Assembly: GCA_047967505.1 (NCBI GenBank)
Contig: CM106540.1
DNA: 64,000 nt
Reading direction: 5' to 3' (one strand)
Origin: Dipteris shenzhenensis
Taxonomy: Eukaryota; Polypodiophyta; Polypodiopsida; Gleicheniales
Shown here one piece after another: positions 23,038 to 35,705 of the stretch; position 1 is the stretch's first letter, and each line of letters begins with the position of its first letter. The notes under the pieces were generated by a model. It did not search any database and had not been told where the DNA came from. It saw only the letters and a program-made list of their open reading frames with translations. The translations under genes and the position numbers were made by a program.

Positions 23038-25850
23038 ATTGTCACAAAGAATAAGGATTCGAAAATCCATACGATCAAATAGACATGGAATGGAAGGTGT
23101 GGATTTAGGGCCTGATTTGTTCCTAGATCTTAAATGATGGAGTAGATATCCATTTTTGCAAAGTATCCCTTATCATGGAAAACTCTTGGATGATCATCAA
23201 CTTGATATCTTAAATATTTCTACTATTGGTCCAAGATTGGGACTTGACTTGTGTGACTTGACTTGGTGAATAGAATGAGGCTAGGTGGTAGCTTGGGACA
23301 ACAATGGTTACACTTTGATCATGTCCATTGGGTTAAAGGATGGTCTACCACGGGTGCCCATGTGTATGACCCATTCATCTAAGAGATTCTTGTAATTGTT
23401 GCATGTGAGTCCAAGATTGAAGGAAATGGTGCTTAAATAAAGTTTTGGTAGCCCCTTAATGATCAACTAAAAAGGAATTGGTTCCCTTTGTCAAAATTTA
23501 GAGGCTTCATGATGGATGGGGCATGTGCAATTGGCTAGCAATTAGAATAGTATATAATGGTGGACTTGACAATGTGATGCAAGGTAAAGAGAGAGCATGT
23601 TGTTTCCATTGGGAAATGATCATGATAAAGACACATGGATATGCATTAGGCCACATTCTCAAGAAGAGCATAAGGTAGATATGTAGAAATTGGAGGAGAG
23701 CAACATCAAAGGCTAGTGCAGAGATTTGTAGAGAGGCTCTAAAGAAATGGTGGACACCTTTGCATGTGAAATATCATGAGTTGACCAACCTTGAGAATTG
23801 GATGGCATGTTGGGATATATAGGTATCCCACTGGGGGATCATTATTGGAACAACATAAGGACAATGTATTTGTAACGGGGCTATGAATTTATTTGAGGAT
23901 ATGCATTCCATCATGAGGATTGCTTATGGGTATGCCAAGTACATAAGCTCATATGAGGCCGGTGCTTAAACTTGGCAACATCTATACTACGATGCCTACA
24001 TGATAGCCAAACATTTGGGAATAAGACCTCAAACTAAGGGAGAGGATGATGACTAGATATTCTAGCAATGAGGACCAACAAAAAGACTTGTTAACATAGC
24101 CCACAGTGTTATAGAAGAATCTAGCCTTTAAACACCCGAAATGCAAAGGCCATTAATGGAAAAAACAAAATTAGAAGAAGAAGAGGCACTGCCCCTCTTG
24201 TTATAGTGGTGGAGCATGATAGTCATAGCTTGGAGTACATTTATGTTACTAGCAGGTGATCAATTGCAAGAACATGATATTTTGTGCAAAGAGACTAGTG
24301 TCCATGATGCTATTGGGCTATCAAAAGAACATAGCTACCTAGCATAGTGAGACGATTTGGATTCATTGTTGCTGAAATAAAGGATAGATGTGGCGCACTC
24401 ATAAATGCATTGCAGTGCGATTGAGGGTGTACCTACACCTTACTTCAAGGGAAGAAGACAACATCCTAATGTTATTAAAGACTAGTTTTTGTGGTTTTGC
24501 AATACCTCTATAGAGCCCATACATGGAGTTTTGATCAGTTTATCCTGAGTGTGCCTAGTCATTTGCCTAGGGTGTGGAAGGTTTCCATTGGAACTTCCAT
24601 TGAAAAACATGAAAAAGAGTAGTTACAACAAGCAAGTTTTGTGCTTGAGGAGGATGAAAGTTTGCATGTGCAAGGAGCACACATGCTACAACAATGAGTG
24701 ATGTTCGCACTACCAAAGGGATAATCAAATATTGAAATCCAGATCTAAGCTTAGTAAATATTTTTAAGAGAGGATTCAAAAGGCTTAGTGTTTGAATGCT
24801 GTGAGGTGGTGCAAGAGAAGATAATAAGTCCAAATGAAATGCATCTTTTCCATGTGCATAGAGAGAGTTCTATTGTAGAGGAGCTAGCATACACTATGAC
24901 AATATAAGATTTTTCATGCCACTGACTTCATGCAATGAGATGCAAAGAAAGGGATGTATATTCCTTGCAAACACATCTACTTTATCTTCATTGGTGATTT
25001 GGTATTGAGTGACAAAGTGCAAAAGTTCATGCATTAGGTAGCTCTTACAAAGGTTGAATTCTTCCAAGCCCTGGCTTCTTGTTTAAACTAGCAAAGTATT
25101 GGTAGGAGACTTGGTTGAATTTTGAGATTGCATAGGATAGCTTTTGGCTAGATGTATTCACATTATTTTGGAGAAGATTTATGAAAAAAAAAACTATATT
25201 TCTTATATTTTTAAATTTTATTTTGGGAAGATATTATGGCATCATAGTCTGCATAAATAAATAGTCAAATTTTGCACTTTTAATATTGATTATACATGCT
25301 AAGGGCCCATGCTTCTCTACATGTGCATGCATTTCTTTGTGTTCAAGAAAATCATGTGAATAGTGAAATTTTGCAATAATGGATGAGAGATACATGTGTA
25401 TGGAACATAAAAGACTGGATGATAATAATGCATTGATTCATACATATTCCCGTTGACTTGGATGCAAGTGGTTTTGGAATTTTATTCTATAAGATACTAT
25501 TGTTATTTGAATGTAGGAAAACTAATTGCTCGCATTTCTATCCTTATATTACAAATATTGCAAACAAGACATCAATAAAAAATAAAGCACATAGGCTATA
25601 TTTACAAATGCTTTCGGTCCAAATAAATTAGAAAGAACTATATTTTGGGTAGGAAAAAATGTTGTGTATATTTGCATTGATATACTTGCTTGTTTGGGTT
25701 TGAATTCTAATCTATAGTGCAATATTGTAATTTTTCTGTGACCGCAATTATTATTCACGAAATAATAGGTAGGACATTACCTAGATAAGTCAACTATAAA
25801 AAAATTACTGAAATTTTTTTGAATTGAAGACCTTCAAAGTTAATGGGTAA
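23038..25850. other. No recognisable gene
   Basis: The plus strand from 23,040 to 24,900 has protein-like stretches (for example EALKKWWTPLHVKYHELTNL near 23,740) broken by frequent stops. This may be a heavily decayed transposase, but no diagnostic motif is visible. From 24,900 to 25,850 nothing is recognised. Confidence 0.35.
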
Positions 25851-26483
25851 TTGTTAGAAATGGTAAACTCTTTAAGGCAACGAACAAAGAAAATAAAGAA
25901 AGATACACATGAACAATTCTGGAACAATTACACATGCTCTACCAAGGATTGCAATGGGCCAAGAATGTGAATGAAGTCCTTGCGGTGGGGAAACATATAA
26001 ACTTAATTATAGTTTTCTATGCTAGCAATCGATAGGACATCAACTGTAAAAGTCAACATTGAATGCTACTTTGGAAACATAAATCATTGAACTAGAATGT
26101 GAAAATTAATGAAAGTCCTTGCTCCATAATGCATAGGACATTAACCATAAAAGTCAGTCATCATAAAACTATAGTAGCCATTGCATTTTACTAAAGAACT
26201 TAAAGTTCATGAACAATTGTTGAAGGGTAAACCCTTTAAGATAAGCAAGAGAACTAATAAAGGACGAGTCACATAAACAATCACACCTAGCCTGTCAGGG
26301 ACCACTATGGGCCAAGAATATGAATGAAGTCCTTGTAGGGAAGTGTGGAAACTCTGTTACAGCTTTCATGCAAGAGACAAGGGTTGGATATCAACCATAA
26401 AAGTCAACAATGCTAGATAATTTTACAACATTAATCAATAAACTAGAACTGTGTGAAAATCAACAAAAGTCCTTGCTCAAACT
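25851..26483. repeat. Diverged direct repeat, about 270-360-bp unit
   Basis: Two copies (about 25,851-26,137 and 26,216-26,483) share GGGCCAAGAATRTGAATGAA, GTCCTTG, AAAAGTCAACA and GTCCTTGCTC in the same order. Differences are numerous, so the duplication is old. No coding frame. Confidence 0.7.
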
Positions 26484-26939
26484 GCCAGCTCACTCAAAGT
26501 CTAGCAATCCTCACACTGGAGGGCTTCTTTGTTGTTGAATTAGCTCCAACTGGCATGCTTAATGGTGGATATAATAGAATGCAAACCCTTTCCATACCTT
26601 GTGTTGTTCTAAGGTACTATCATATGCATTTCATTATCCATTCCCACACCTCCTTTGGATGAGTACCTTTTCGAAAGGACAAATTGGGGTGATCTAGTTT
26701 GCAGCAATTTTACTCACCCAACTATCAGTAGTAGCAACGCTATAAGTTGACCACTACATTGCAAATTTTATTGAGAAGGACTCTTAGTGTGATAAAATTG
26801 ACATTTTTATGTCAAAGGGTAGGCTCAATGAATACGTTCACATTTGTGTTAATGGGTTATTAGCGTTCATTAATTACGCTTTAAAGTAGCTTGAAAACAA
26901 TGTGCTCACATTGTTTACCAAAAAAAATCACTGAGAAAC

Positions 26940-27125
26940 TGGATAAAACTATTGGCGGTAGTATTCATGTAACCGGTCACAATATGTAAATTACCAATGG
27001 TAATATAACTAATACCGGTGGTCTATATCACCATTGGTACTATAATTGTTAGTAATACTATATTACTGGTAGTTTTTTTCATATTACCACCGGTAGTATC
27101 TTAAGTACCGGCGGTATTGTGGGTT
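26940..27125. repeat. ACCGGTGGT palindromic repeat cluster
   Basis: Repeated short motifs in both orientations: GGCGGTAGTATT, ACCAATGGTAAT, TACCGGTGGTC, CACCATTGGTAC, TACTGGTAG, TACCACCGGTAGTA and TACCGGCGGTA. Such arrays are typical of subterminal regions of plant CACTA elements, although no terminal CACTA is visible next to it. Confidence 0.6.
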
Positions 27126-27901
27126 GTAGATTCTCAGCTTCCCGCACAACCCGGAACTATATTTTGGTGGAAAGGGCAATTCTATTGTGGTTGATATCCT
27201 GATAAACCCTTTGGCAAGTTGGGAAAGAAAGTGAACCACAATTTGGATCTGAATAGGAATAAGGCTGAGTGGGGGAGGGTAAGTCAGCATTCATTTTACT
27301 TGTGTGTGTGGTTCAGTACTTTGATTCCTTGCATTTTACGAAAATTGCAGACCATGAACATGAGGGCTAGTGGATGCGAGTGCTTGTTGTGTGTTCTTGA
27401 GGGCGGTCTATACTCTAGACTCCTTGCATTTTGGAAAACTTGTGGACCACAATCATGAGTGCCAATGAATGCGATTATTAGTGAGGAGTCTTAAGCTAAG
27501 GCATGGAGGGAAGGGGGAGACAAGATGGCAATGCCTTGAGAAAAAATAGGGCACGTGTTGCGACTACAAATGCACAATCATAAATGCCTGAAACTAGAAA
27601 TTCTCATCCACAATATTCAAGACAAGTTGTGACTAGACAAAGTGTGGATGCATCAAGTCATGCCCATGCTAGTATTCATATGCCTGATAATGTTCCTGGG
27701 GTTGAACAGGGAGTTGCAGAAGAGGATATCAATGCCAAAATGGGCACTACCCCAACGCTTGATCCACCCTGTGAGGTTGTTAACCAAGATAGGGGAGATA
27801 ATTTATGTGGGTGTCAATCTTCTCAAATTGGTATTCCATGTGAACAGGGGGAAAAAAGGTATTCCACATACATAGGGGGAAAAACATAAGTCACATGGTC
27901 C

Positions 27902-28030
27902 AGAATGGGACTTTGTAATTAATATTCATTACTATGTTGAGTGGAAATGCAAGTATTGTGGAATACCAAAATCAAGGGGAGCACCTCACATTAGGGGTCA
28001 CTTGCTTGGTGACTCAAGAAAGAGCATTTA
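27902..28030 (+). pseudogene. BED-type zinc finger fragment
   Basis: The plus strand reads VEWKCKYCGIPKSRGAPHIR followed by GHLL. The pattern W-x-C-x2-C with a downstream G-x-x-x-I-x-x-H-L is that of BED fingers used by plant transposases to bind DNA. A stop follows shortly (KSI*). It sits just upstream of the CACTA transposase remnant, but BED fingers are more usual in hAT elements, so it may come from a different nested element. Confidence 0.6.
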
Positions 28031-28339
28031 GTGTTGTGCGGCCAGCTTGCACCTTGACAGAGAAGTTGCAATCTTCTGGAAAAATCTAAAGAATATCAAT
28101 TTGGGAAAGTCAAGGTGTAAGTGGAGTAGAGCTTGTAAGCACACATGGTGATGGAAGTACAAGTGCTGCAGGCTCCCATGCCAGAACTCCTTGTGACACT
28201 AGCATGCGAGGTAGATCTCCACCTATGGCTCATGAAGTTAGATCGGCAACGGCGACTCCTAACTTCAGGCAACCCACAATAGTTGAGAACATCTCGATTC
28301 AATATTTGGATAATGCACTATGTACTTGGTAATCCATCT

Positions 28340-30420
28340 TGCGTTTAGGATATATATTGAGTATGGTCGATAACAAGTGGGTACCAGGCTTGTCCTATTT
28401 GTGGACTGGGTTTGAAACCACTTGCAGGATACTCTAAACATATGAGGAAATTTTTTTATGAAGGTCATGCTCGATACCTTCCACTAGACCATCTCGCGCG
28501 TGAAGGCCAGCTTGATCCACCACCACCATATTTGAAGGCAAGTGACTGGATTCAGGCTTGGAGGGCAAATGGAGAGGATCCTTCTCATGGTATGAAGAGG
28601 CTATCCATTTTTCATGAGCTTCCTTATTGGGGTCAGCTACAAATTAATCATCTCTTGGATCCCATGCATATCTTCAACAAAGTGGGGGCTACTATTTGGG
28701 CACACTTGGTTGGTTCCAAAGACTCGAGAGGAGTGCGAGAAGACTTGTGCACTATGAATAGGATGCCTCATTTGTGGCCCCAAGTGCATGCTTGTAAAGT
28801 TGTCCTCCCAAAAGCAACATGGCTCTCCAAGAGAGAAGAGGCAGTGGTCAAGGTGGACATTTCCTCTTTTTGAACACCAACAAGGTACATGCGTTGCTTG
28901 AAAGGAGCATTTCCAAAGGACAATAAGCTAAGTGGGCTCAAGTCCCATGATTAGTAGAAGGTCTTACAGGTATTCTAAGCAGTAGGATTAGTGTACCAAT
29001 GATCATGATGCGTTAGTGTAATTATGATTATGTTATATTATTGACATGACTTCTTTGTTGCTTGGATAGTTCATCCTCCCAATTACAGTGAAAGGGTGCT
29101 TACAAGAAGATGTTAGAAATGCTATATTAAAGATCAATGGTATTGTGAGGTATGCTTACTATCAAATCACATTGATTGCATTTTCTTCAATTTATGTTGG
29201 ATAATATGTAGACTGATTATGAATATATCTTACATGGGCATGTGAAATAGGTGGATATCTCAAAAAGAGATCTCCATATCGAGCATCAAGAAGGCTAGGT
29301 GGACTCCATCAAAGCCGTATGCTTGCTTGAGAAGCATGACCATTATGATGACTCAAGTGCACTTGCTTGTGCACATAGTTGATGAGGTGGCCATTGTAGG
29401 TACCGTTCATAGTCGATGGATGTTTTTTCTCGAGTGGTTTATGAAAACTTTAAAAGGAATTTGTAAGGCAAAGAGCAAGACCAGAAGCAAGCATGGCAGA
29501 TGGGATGGCTTGTGCAAGAGTCATTAGTATATATCAAGGAGTTTCTTGCATCCATGGATCCCGATATGCCGTAGGCTTGGCATAACAAGGATGATGATCG
29601 CATCATTGGTGAGGTTCCAGGAAAAGGGATTGAAAGAAAGATGAGCGAGGAGCAAATGGTGAAATTCAATAAGTTTTGTATCCTCAATAGCAAGGAGATG
29701 CAGAAGTGGATTGAGAGATATGAAGTAGCCAAAGTAGAAAGAATAAATGCAAGGAGGAGATTTAGAGTAATGTACAGGTGATTACAACCATATCAACGGG
29801 GTCTCGCCCTTCTCCACACTCACAAGTCACTTGATTGGCTACAATTGGCTCTACATAAAGCCAAACGCGATGGAGAGACAATAAATGAGCGCGCCGACGT
29901 GAGCGAAATTATCATCTGGATGTATGATGCATGTAAGTTTCTTACCTCTTGACGTAATTAAGTAATTATTTGTGGCAATATATGCTATAAAGTAGATGCA
30001 TCCTCATTGTTTTAATGATGCTCTTTTGCAAAGCAAAAAGTACAGTGCATTATGGTGATATGGACGACATTTTTGCATGGAACACATCGATTCAAAGAGA
30101 GTCACGTATGATCGTGGAGTCATGGCTAACTTCACACAAAATAGTCGAGCAAGTGCTTCGGATACCAATCTTCTCTCCTCGCAGTTGGATTATTGTGGGA
30201 CCATATGCAAAATCATGAGATTGATTTCAGATGATTTAGTATTTTCATTCTTGATATAAAATGGTTTAGAACTATTTACAATGGTCCCCATGCGACAATG
30301 AGGAAAGACAGTAGTGGTTTCTTTGCAATAGACTCCACCAAACTTTGGACCGATGAAAGTGATACTTTTTTTCTTCTCGAGCATTGTGAGCAGATGCATA
30401 CTAATGATTTAATTAATCAA
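28340..30420 (+). pseudogene. CACTA (En/Spm) transposase TNP2, degraded
   Basis: Plus-strand order follows TNP2 (Transposase_21). 28,400-28,873 reads CPICGLGLKPLAGYSKHMRK, YEGHARYLPLDHLAREGQ, then KRLSIFHELPYWGQLQINHL and LDPMHIFNKVGATIWAHLVG (the MHI-N-V core). About 28,880-28,950 has KDNKLSGLKSHD. 29,327-29,527 reads VHLLVHIVDEVAIVGTVHSR and MFFLEWFMKTLKG. About 30,130-30,400 holds DYCGTICKI and FAIDSTKLWTDESDTFFLLE. These cut-and-paste transposases act in the nucleus on the element's own ends. Stops and gaps between segments show loss of function; some gaps may be introns. A CACTA terminus lies downstream at 31,255. Confidence 0.9.
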
Positions 30421-31009
30421 AGCTTTTGTTTTTAAAGCTCCATTGGTACATGTATTTAAGCATAATTTCATATATATAATTGATGGCATTTGGCACCCAT
30501 CTTCAATATAGATGGTTTTTCATCCAAGATGGTGGTATGTGATCCAAGTTGCACCACGAAGTAAGAAAATTTTTGAAGATAGAGATGTGGATATGGAGAT
30601 GCTCGAGCAAAGAAGATGAAGATCACAATATGAGCCAAGAGGCGCATAATGAAATCATACAAGAGGAAGATGGAGATCGCGATATTGAGGAAGAAGATGA
30701 TGATAATCAAGAATCTCACCCGACTTTATTGAATAAGATGATCAAGTGAACTTACGATGCCAGAGTACGATGATGATATAAGAGATCAACTCGGTATAGA
30801 GTTGGAGATAGACTTGTTTGGCGTGCTAGACTTGGCTCAGGATGTGAAGCCGTTGATGTAAATGCTCTTCATTGATTTTTTTCATCTCAAACTTGGACAT
30901 GAATATATGAGCTTCAAACTTGATAGATATGATCTTGTACTTTTATTCTTTCAAAGGATCAAACATGAATGAAAAGAAAAAAAAATGTCATTGGGAAAAA
31001 CTATCTTTA

Positions 31010-31255
31010 AAGGTCGGTATGGGGAAAAACACTCTCTGTAAAACATCGCTATAGGAAAGTTTTTCAGAGTCGCTATATAAGGTTCTTCTCTAAGTCTGGC
31101 AAAAGTGTGGCTATATAGAAATTGTATCTAATTGTATATAAACATCGCTATATAGCGACACTTTTCTAAACCTTCTTTGCTTATCGATGATTAGCACCCC
31201 GTGCACGTTAAACATCAGCGCTTAACTATCAGAATAAGGCCCGTGTGTAGTAGTG
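31010..31255. repeat. CACTA 3' subterminal repeats and terminus
   Basis: Subterminal motifs TCGCTATAGG, TCGCTATATAAGG, GGCTATATAG and the palindrome TCGCTATATAGCGA lead to CCGTGTGTAGTAGTG, whose complement begins CACTACTACACACGG, the diagnostic CACTA terminus. The element ends at 31,255. The matching left end was not found. Confidence 0.8.
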
Positions 31256-31564
31256 TGTGATCAACCGATTCAATCCCTCTCTTTGTCCACATCCTCCTGA
31301 TGAGAGTCGTCTGCTTACCCAAGTCTCTATGGCTAGCTTTTAGTCTTGCCTAGATCTAGATTCTGTTTGCTCAGCTGAATTGGTCGATATGGTCTTGTAA
31401 TTGGCAAAAATCCGAGCAGTAGAGGTGAGCCAAGCCATCCATGAGTGTTGTAAGATTTTGGTGTCTTTTGCAATAAAGATTTTGGAGTTTGTAGTCAACA
31501 CTATTGTGTCTATTAAACCAATTAACAAAAGCTTCCTTAAGGTTGTTGAGAACATTATCAAACT

Positions 31565-31802
31565 ATCAAGGGGATCTCTATGTATAAACCCTATATATCA
31601 TGTGCGTTCAAGGCTTATTTACAAAATCCCTTATCTTTAAATTTATCATTCAAATAAAACACACCCTTAAATTCTATTCAATGTGTGAATACCCCTTTTA
31701 TATGCTACCCTTATGTATATGAAAAATGTGTATAAAAGGGATTTTAAAAACTCCTTCTGACCCACGTGCTATGTTTACATATTTATGAGTGACCCCTTTG
31801 AG
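31565..31802. mobile_element. MITE, 238 bp, copy M4
   Basis: Begins ATCAAGGGGATCTCTATG and ends GAGTGACCCCTTTGAG. Flanks ATCAAACT and ATTAAACT form an 8-bp target duplication with one mismatch. Bridging the duplication on the minus strand joins LINE protein on both sides, so it inserted into the LINE remnant. Confidence 0.8.
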
Positions 31803-32330
31803 ATTAAACTGCAAATTATTTTTGGCAACCCAAATAAACCACAATGCATGTGCTTTAACTTGGATCCACACTTTATGCTTGTCCCCAGGTACATCTCTGA
31901 GAAGGATAGACTTCCATTTTATGGGCTCTCCTACCTACATTTCGATTGATTTCCACTTCCTAGAAGCTGACATGACACAAAGAGATGAAAGATGTCCTCT
32001 TTGTGCCCCAGAAACCTCTTGTATTTACTATCACCTTTGTCAATAGACTCTCCTCTACAATTAGCTCACATAGTTTTGTGGAGAATTACTTAACGAAGAG
32101 TTGATATTTTCTCTACAAGTGGTTTGTCCCAAATCTTGGCAAATTTTCTCTTCTAGCAATGTTTGTTGCATAAAATTTTCCATCGAGTATTCAACACTCT
32201 AATAACCTCAATGTTATTTAAGGATTGGGTATGGGAAAGAAGTAGACCTTGGTCTTCCACCAATGTATGTTGTCTACTATTTTCCATCTACTGTTCAATA
32301 CTCTAATATTCTCTTAACTAAGAGGATATC
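31803..32330 (-). pseudogene. LINE (non-LTR) C-terminal remnant
   Basis: The minus strand reads KEDIFHLFVSCQLLGSGNQ, then stops, then VWIQVKAHALWFIWVAKNN followed by LQFN. This order, zinc-binding H-x-x-x-x-C then W-x-x-x-x-x-A-x-W-x-x-W-x-x-x-N, is the reverse-transcriptase-associated zinc-binding end of plant L1-type LINEs. Upstream pieces near 32,150 (LPRFGTNHL) are weak. The frame continues beyond the MITE at 31,556 as NVLNNLKEAFVNW. No reverse transcriptase core survives in view. Confidence 0.55.
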
Positions 32331-35206
32331 AAGAGGATTGCCCTTAATAATAACTGATACCTACATAGACATCCCTCAACCATGGGGATAAAATCTCATC
32401 AGAAAGATCCTCAACATATATTCAGCTAGTTTAGATGCTTTAGTGTGCTTGGCATATGTTTAGGTATGAGAGTATGGCCATCACATTTGTAATATTATTC
32501 TATAGCCACTTCTCACATACTTACACTCATGCAACCAATGGACGATCATGATCTATACTAGTAGAGGATTAGTGTTAAAGGATGCAGGGAAGCTATGGTC
32601 ACTAGAACCCTCTTGATTGATAATCACATTGGATCCTAGATGGAGACTTTGGATATTTTAAGAGAGGCCTCTAGTAAAGCTAGACTTGGATCTATGGGAG
32701 TAGTTTTGGCCAACTCCCATTTCTTTAGATCTTTTTTCCATTTTTTGTTATTCGACAAGGACTCGATACAGGATTTAGAAGATAAGTATTCACCATCTAT
32801 CCATGGATTTTTTAGGACTAGCAAGCATATGGGATTGCTAAGCATCTCATGCCAAGGTTTTGGACTCACTTTTGGGGGATCAGCAGAGCCAAGAAGGTTT
32901 TGTACTTCCTCAGGATTACCATTTGTAAGGGCATTCGAATAGGATCATGGTTATAGTTGATGGGAAGACCTTGTATTTGTATGAGATTCTATCTTGTAGA
33001 AAAATCCTGTAAGCATTCCTTGTGGACCTATCACATTATCTTGTTGGTTTAGACCAAAAGTTTTAGATTTTTCTCTTATATTACATATGATCCTTTAATA
33101 ATGGTATGGGGAGCAGGTCTCAAGGGTAATGGGTCTAGTGCCATTCCCTTATAAGGCTGGTGATCATGGTTTCTTCATGAGGCATGGACTCACAAATCTT
33201 AGCATCATGGATCTGCATGATTTGTTTTCTATTCCTATTCCTACTAGATATGTTGCCTTGTTCACTACTGGTAGGCTCGACTTGGGATGTGGTTTCCAGC
33301 TCATCATATTTCAGCAAATCTTGTGAGTGAGGTGTGCACATGTATCATTCACTGCTGCAGCTAATATACTAGCTTCTATTTGGGCAGACTTATTTTACTA
33401 TCACGAGTTAGTGGGAGAGATGTATTGCGTCCTCTACAATGGTGCAAGAGAGATTTATCTCATTCATGATTTCTCTCTATTTCTCTATTTAACACCACTT
33501 GGGATGTCGCAACACTATAGACCAACCCCTTAGATGTTTAATCATATTGTAGAGGCCAGGAATAGAGTTATTACTACTCTCACACCTTCTGTATAATTCA
33601 TTTTTAATGGAATATATTACCAACTTTTGTAACAATTTCCTCCTAAACTTAGTTTAAAAGGCTGATGTTAAGACAAGTTGCCTTTCATGCAGCATCCAAA
33701 TTTCTAAACCAACTTATAGCTACACCCTTTAAATTAGCTAAAGATATCTTTAATTTTTTGTCATCATCTATAATCTCATTGTCCACACATGTGACCTCAA
33801 ACCTTTTCTTATCTACATTGGGATATCCATTGCCAAGTCCCTTTACTATGTGAAAATTGTTAAATGGACTATTGCTCTAGGAATTGCCATCCTTCATAAA
33901 AAAAGAAAGTTTAATCCTAAGTCTTCTTCTTTGTAAAAATTTAAGGCTTTTTCTTTAGGTATGTGCTATAATCATCTAAGGCCAAAAATTTTGTACCCTG
34001 CTATATTCTCCTCAATTTCACACGTCACTTGTAGTGCCCTTACTTATATTCACTGAGATACCTCTTTGTTTTTTAATTCTATCACTCAACCTTTTTGGCT
34101 GCTCTACTAATATTTTGCTAGATTTTTCATTTCTATGCCAACAATGCTCATCTCTCTAATTAATTCTCACTTTCTTACTACTCTCTCGACTAACAATAGC
34201 TCTTCTTCATCCCACTCTATAGCATCTCATTCAAATTAAATCACTACATAATGGAGGCATTCTTTAGTATGTAGCATTCATTGATTGAAATGATCTAAAG
34301 TCCCACCACATATGTAGTGAAAAAGATAAGTTTTTCCTCTATGAGGGGACTCTCCCATATGGCTTCCATTTTCTTTAGTTCTCTTCAATTCATGTTTCAT
34401 GTTAGGGAAAAACTCTACCACTATATAGCACAAAATGTTTCTTGAAGTCTTTGATGTACACTGGCTTAGTTGTGTCAAGGGCCTCTCCAATATCCCCAAT
34501 ATTGCATCTTAACTATTGTTGTATTCATCTCTATTCTCTTGACTAACATCCAAAATTTTTTTAATTAAATGGCAATGAAATATCATTATACTAGTTAGGA
34601 TACTCTAAGTCCCACACATCATGTGATGGCCTAGTATATTTGAACCACACTGATGATGTAGTGGCCTCATTACCAATCTTTTTTATAAACGCGGATAAAG
34701 TAGTGCCAAATTTTGCTACAAATATTTTTGAATCAGTATCTGAGATCTATAGATGAAGTTTGACTTTAGATGTGAAGAGACACCTATGTTGAAAGTTTCT
34801 CAAATTCTGACATGTGAGTAGTTAATCAAGTTTTAATCAGTTGTATTCAGAATTATCAGATCAAAAATATGTGTAGTTCTCTATTATCAAGAATTATCAG
34901 TTGTATTTATAGATTGAATGAATACAATCTATAAATATGTGTAGTTCTCTATTCTTAGTTTTAGAGATGTGATTTCCATATTTTTCATTTGCATGGTCTA
35001 TGAGAGTTGATTGGTTTTTGATATTTTTTGTATCAATTGAAAAGAGAGTTTGTAATGCACTTGGTATGTCTGGTTCAATAAGTATTCAACAATGATATCG
35101 GATTCTATATTGTGAAACACATTTACTATATCTCTTTTCCATTCTAAATTGCAATTTAGTTTAACATTATTTTAGAGTCTTTTACCCTATCAACACCAGC
35201 AATCAT
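32331..35206. other. No gene recognised
   Basis: Open frames at 32,636-32,942 on both strands overlap and show no family signature. The rest is AT-rich intergenic sequence. A small perfect hairpin (TTTATAGATTG, 8-nt loop, CAATCTATAAA) is at about 34,906-34,935. Confidence 0.45.
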
Positions 35207-35211
35207 GTGAG

Positions 35212-35536
35212 TGACAAAACATGTGTGCCTCAGGATCTATGGAGCACTCTAAGGTGGATGGAACCTGTGTGGAAACATGATGAAGAGAGTGCTCATGACA
35301 TTTATCTCAAGTCAATTAGGTTCCAAGATAGATTAGCTTGGACTCATAAAGAGAATCTTGAGATAGTGCAAAGTGCTTGATTGATATTCCTTCAAATGAA
35401 CCTCCCTTTTATAGGTGAGGGTACTTACATCCATTTGCTTGCTCACATGTGGGATATCTCCTCCATGCCATGTGGCAGCTTACCCTTTGCTCATACCTTT
35501 GCTCTACATGTGCTCATGGCACCACAACTCTCAACA
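35212..35536 (-). repeat. LTR (3' LTR of the minus-strand element)
   Basis: 325 bp, matching the right LTR essentially base for base over the parts compared. TATA-like TATAAAAG complement at about 35,407-35,414. Confidence 0.95.
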
Positions 35537-35705
35537 CCTCCCCTTGGTGCCATAATCCTTTGGCTACTGCAAGGTGGTCAGATGTGAGTTACATTCCATC
35601 ACCTCCCCTTAGTGCATGCATGCTACTTAAGGTGGTCAAGTGTGGCTTCTACATGTCAATACCTCCCCTGGGTGCTTTCATAGCTACTCTCAGGTGGTCA
35701 GGTTT
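35537..35705 (-). repeat. Tandem polypurine-tract units
   Basis: Next to the 3' LTR, three roughly 55-60-bp units each carry CACCTCCCC or TACCTCCCC plus (T)GGTGC or (T)AGTGC, a central CT(A)CT, and GGTGGTCA. On the minus strand each unit provides a purine tract like the one used for plus-strand priming. The first one, adjacent to the LTR, is the functional PPT. Confidence 0.7.
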
